A stretch of 64,000 nucleotides of DNA from Candidatus Hodarchaeota archaeon (GTDB lineage Archaea > Asgardarchaeota > Heimdallarchaeia > Hodarchaeales > YT1-039): NCBI GenBank assembly GCA_016840025.1, contig JAEOTF010000102.1:16802-80801 (forward strand). The letters are read 5' to 3'. Shown here piece by piece: positions 63,134 through 64,000 of the stretch (within the stretch, counting starts at the first letter, position 1; each line of letters starts with the position of its first letter). Position numbers and translations under genes: made by a program. The notes beneath the pieces were generated by a model. The model saw nothing but the letters and a program-made list of their open reading frames with translations, did no database searches and had not been told where the DNA came from.

Positions 63134-64000
63134 TTATTGTGAAGAGAAAAGACGCGACCCTCTGAGCACTATAATTATGCTGATTCCTACTATTCCTATT
63201 GCACAGAGCGCTAGAATCAATAAAGGAGCATCAGTGAACGCTTGATCTTCAGGAGGGGGGATGACAAGAAAGTTACCTGCTGTTGCGGATTCTTTTCCGT
63301 AGCCTCGTCTCATGACCGTCATATGAATGTTATAAGTGCCAAATTGTAAGTTACTTGTAGATATATGCCCTTTATATGTATCATTTCCGTGATAATTCAT
63401 GAAGACAGTTTTGAAAATGGTCTCAGTTTGTTCAATATTCATTTCACAAACAACAGAAGAAAGAGATTTGTTTTCCCAAGTTCGTACCCGAATTTGAGCA
63501 TGCACATCTTCATCCTCTATAATTCGTTTCCCATCTTCTTGAAGAGAAACTTCATCAAGATTGAAATTCCCGGTGAAATGAGCCAACCAGCGAAGCATGT
63601 TTTTCACAAGCAAAGTGTTATTATTTAATGGCAGGGCTCGCGTTTGGTTTACTAACCCACCAATATAGGAGTCATTGAATGCATAGGCAGATCCAAAACC
63701 GATAACACGCCCACCATATTCCTGTGAGTCGTCTTTTTTGAGTTCAACAGCTACTCCCAGCGTTTCATTTTCTGAGGCTATATAATTAAAGTTTATATCG
63801 CCTGAAAAGCCCGCTGTACTGGTCCATGTATTGCTTAATCTTTCATAAGACCCATTACCACCCCATACAAGGGGATAGGTAAACGTCACATTCGGATTGG
63901 TAATCGTAGAGTTTAGGTCTAGATAACATCCATCATAAAGAATTTGTGATACATTAGCTGTAGCAGGTATGTCTTCGAAATCATTGACAATAAGAAGCTC
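63134..64000 (-). CDS. OST48/DDOST-like membrane protein, N-terminus beyond the window
   Basis: About 288 C-terminal residues are visible; the frame is open to base 64000. The first half resembles a glutamine-amidotransferase-like domain (GGRVIGFGSAYAFNDSYIGG, MLRWLAHFTG). An Ig-like domain follows, with LQFGTYNIHMTVMRRGYG near 245, and then a C-terminal membrane helix (LLILALCAIGIVGISIIIVL). That order equals OST48, the oligosaccharyltransferase subunit, whose tail reads GVFQFKVDYNRLGYT in animals. DUF4350/GldG-type proteins share the first fold but lack the Ig plus helix. Asparagine-linked glycosylation is the inferred role. Confidence 0.6.
   Translation of the reverse strand, partial: ELLIVNDFEDIPATANVSQILYDGCYLDLNSTITNPNVTFTYPLVWGGNGSYERLSNTWTSTAGFSGDINFNYIASENETLGVAVELKKDDSQEYGGRVIGFGSAYAFNDSYIGGLVNQTRALPLNNNTLLVKNMLRWLAHFTGNFNLDEVSLQEDGKRIIEDEDVHAQIRVRTWENKSLSSVVCEMNIEQTETIFKTVFMNYHGNDTYKGHISTSNLQFGTYNIHMTVMRRGYGKESATAGNFLVIPPPEDQAFTDAPLLILALCAIGIVGISIIIVLRGSRLFSSQ

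Noticed and set aside
1..64000. CRISPR array, rRNA, intact insertion sequence or replication origin
   Set aside because: No regular spaced repeat, rRNA-like sequence, transposase, or Cdc6 gene with origin boxes was seen.

Overview
The window is a stretch of an AT-rich archaeal chromosome, very probably from an Asgard archaeon. Archaeal information-processing genes are everywhere: S7, S10, S6e, L3, L4, L23, L2, aIF2 beta and gamma, aIF5B, EF-1A, RtcB/archease, EndA, SRP19, Gar1, NMD3 and PolB. They sit beside genes typical of Asgard genomes: Ras-like small GTPases, Roadblock/LC7 proteins, a polyproline protein, C2H2 zinc fingers, an RPA32-like protein, and relatives of the eukaryotic secretory machinery (TRAP-beta-like, Get3, OST48-like). 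A geranylgeranyl reductase fits ether lipids. I suspect the Heimdallarchaeia side of Asgard, but nothing here proves the lineage. No rRNA, tRNA, CRISPR array or intact mobile element was found.

Layout. 1-5.3 kb: the edge of an N6-adenine DNA methylase, a possible structured RNA, then a plus-strand run of TRAP-beta-like, Get3, an HExxH metalloprotease, a polyproline protein, a KaiC/RecA-like ATPase with a degenerate Walker A, and a small Cys/His protein. 5.4-8.4 kb: a NapH-like ferredoxin membrane protein with a 49-residue partner, geranylgeranyl reductase, Gar1. 8.6-12.9 kb: two different EF-1A-family GTPases in tandem, S7, and S10 convergent with them. 13-16.6 kb: RtcB and archease, SRP19 overlapping a tiny TFE-beta/RPC34-type Fe-S protein, HypA. 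16.7-23.6 kb: aIF5B with an in-frame TAG, an M48 protease, then S6e, aIF2-gamma, a PIN nuclease and EndA. 23.8-26.8 kb: a Roadblock protein, a coiled-coil protein and a divergent degenerate GTPase. 26.9-35.4 kb: MetRS, PolB, a two-gene membrane unit, DinB. 35.4-39.2 kb: threonine dehydrogenase and KBL (threonine to glycine plus acetyl-CoA) around a five-finger C2H2 protein. 39.3-46.7 kb: membrane proteins, Fap7-like kinase, phosphoesterase, a flippase-like protein, two near-identical small GTPases with a partner, and an M24-like pseudoenzyme. 46.9-52.1 kb: topoisomerase IA, a membrane protein, and an MglA/MglB-like pair. 52.2-57.3 kb: a SPOUT methyltransferase, L3-L4-L23-L2, aIF2-beta and DUF424, with two GC-rich structured elements in the leaders. 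57.3-64 kb: GlyRS, NMD3, an unknown protein, RPA32-like, an oxidoreductase, and the C-terminal part of an OST48-like protein.

The main surprises are these. aIF5B has TAG exactly where the lysine of its NKxD motif should be. MetRS appears to start at CTG behind a perfect Shine-Dalgarno sequence. Several modules look like parts of an Asgard membrane/cytoskeletal GTPase system: Roadblock plus coiled coil plus degenerate GTPase, a tandem GTPase duplication with a partner gene, and a coiled-coil/polyproline protein resembling WASP/WASH-type factors. Three GC-rich intergenic islands fold into long perfect stems and may be undescribed RNAs. All family calls come from reading motifs; no database search was run.
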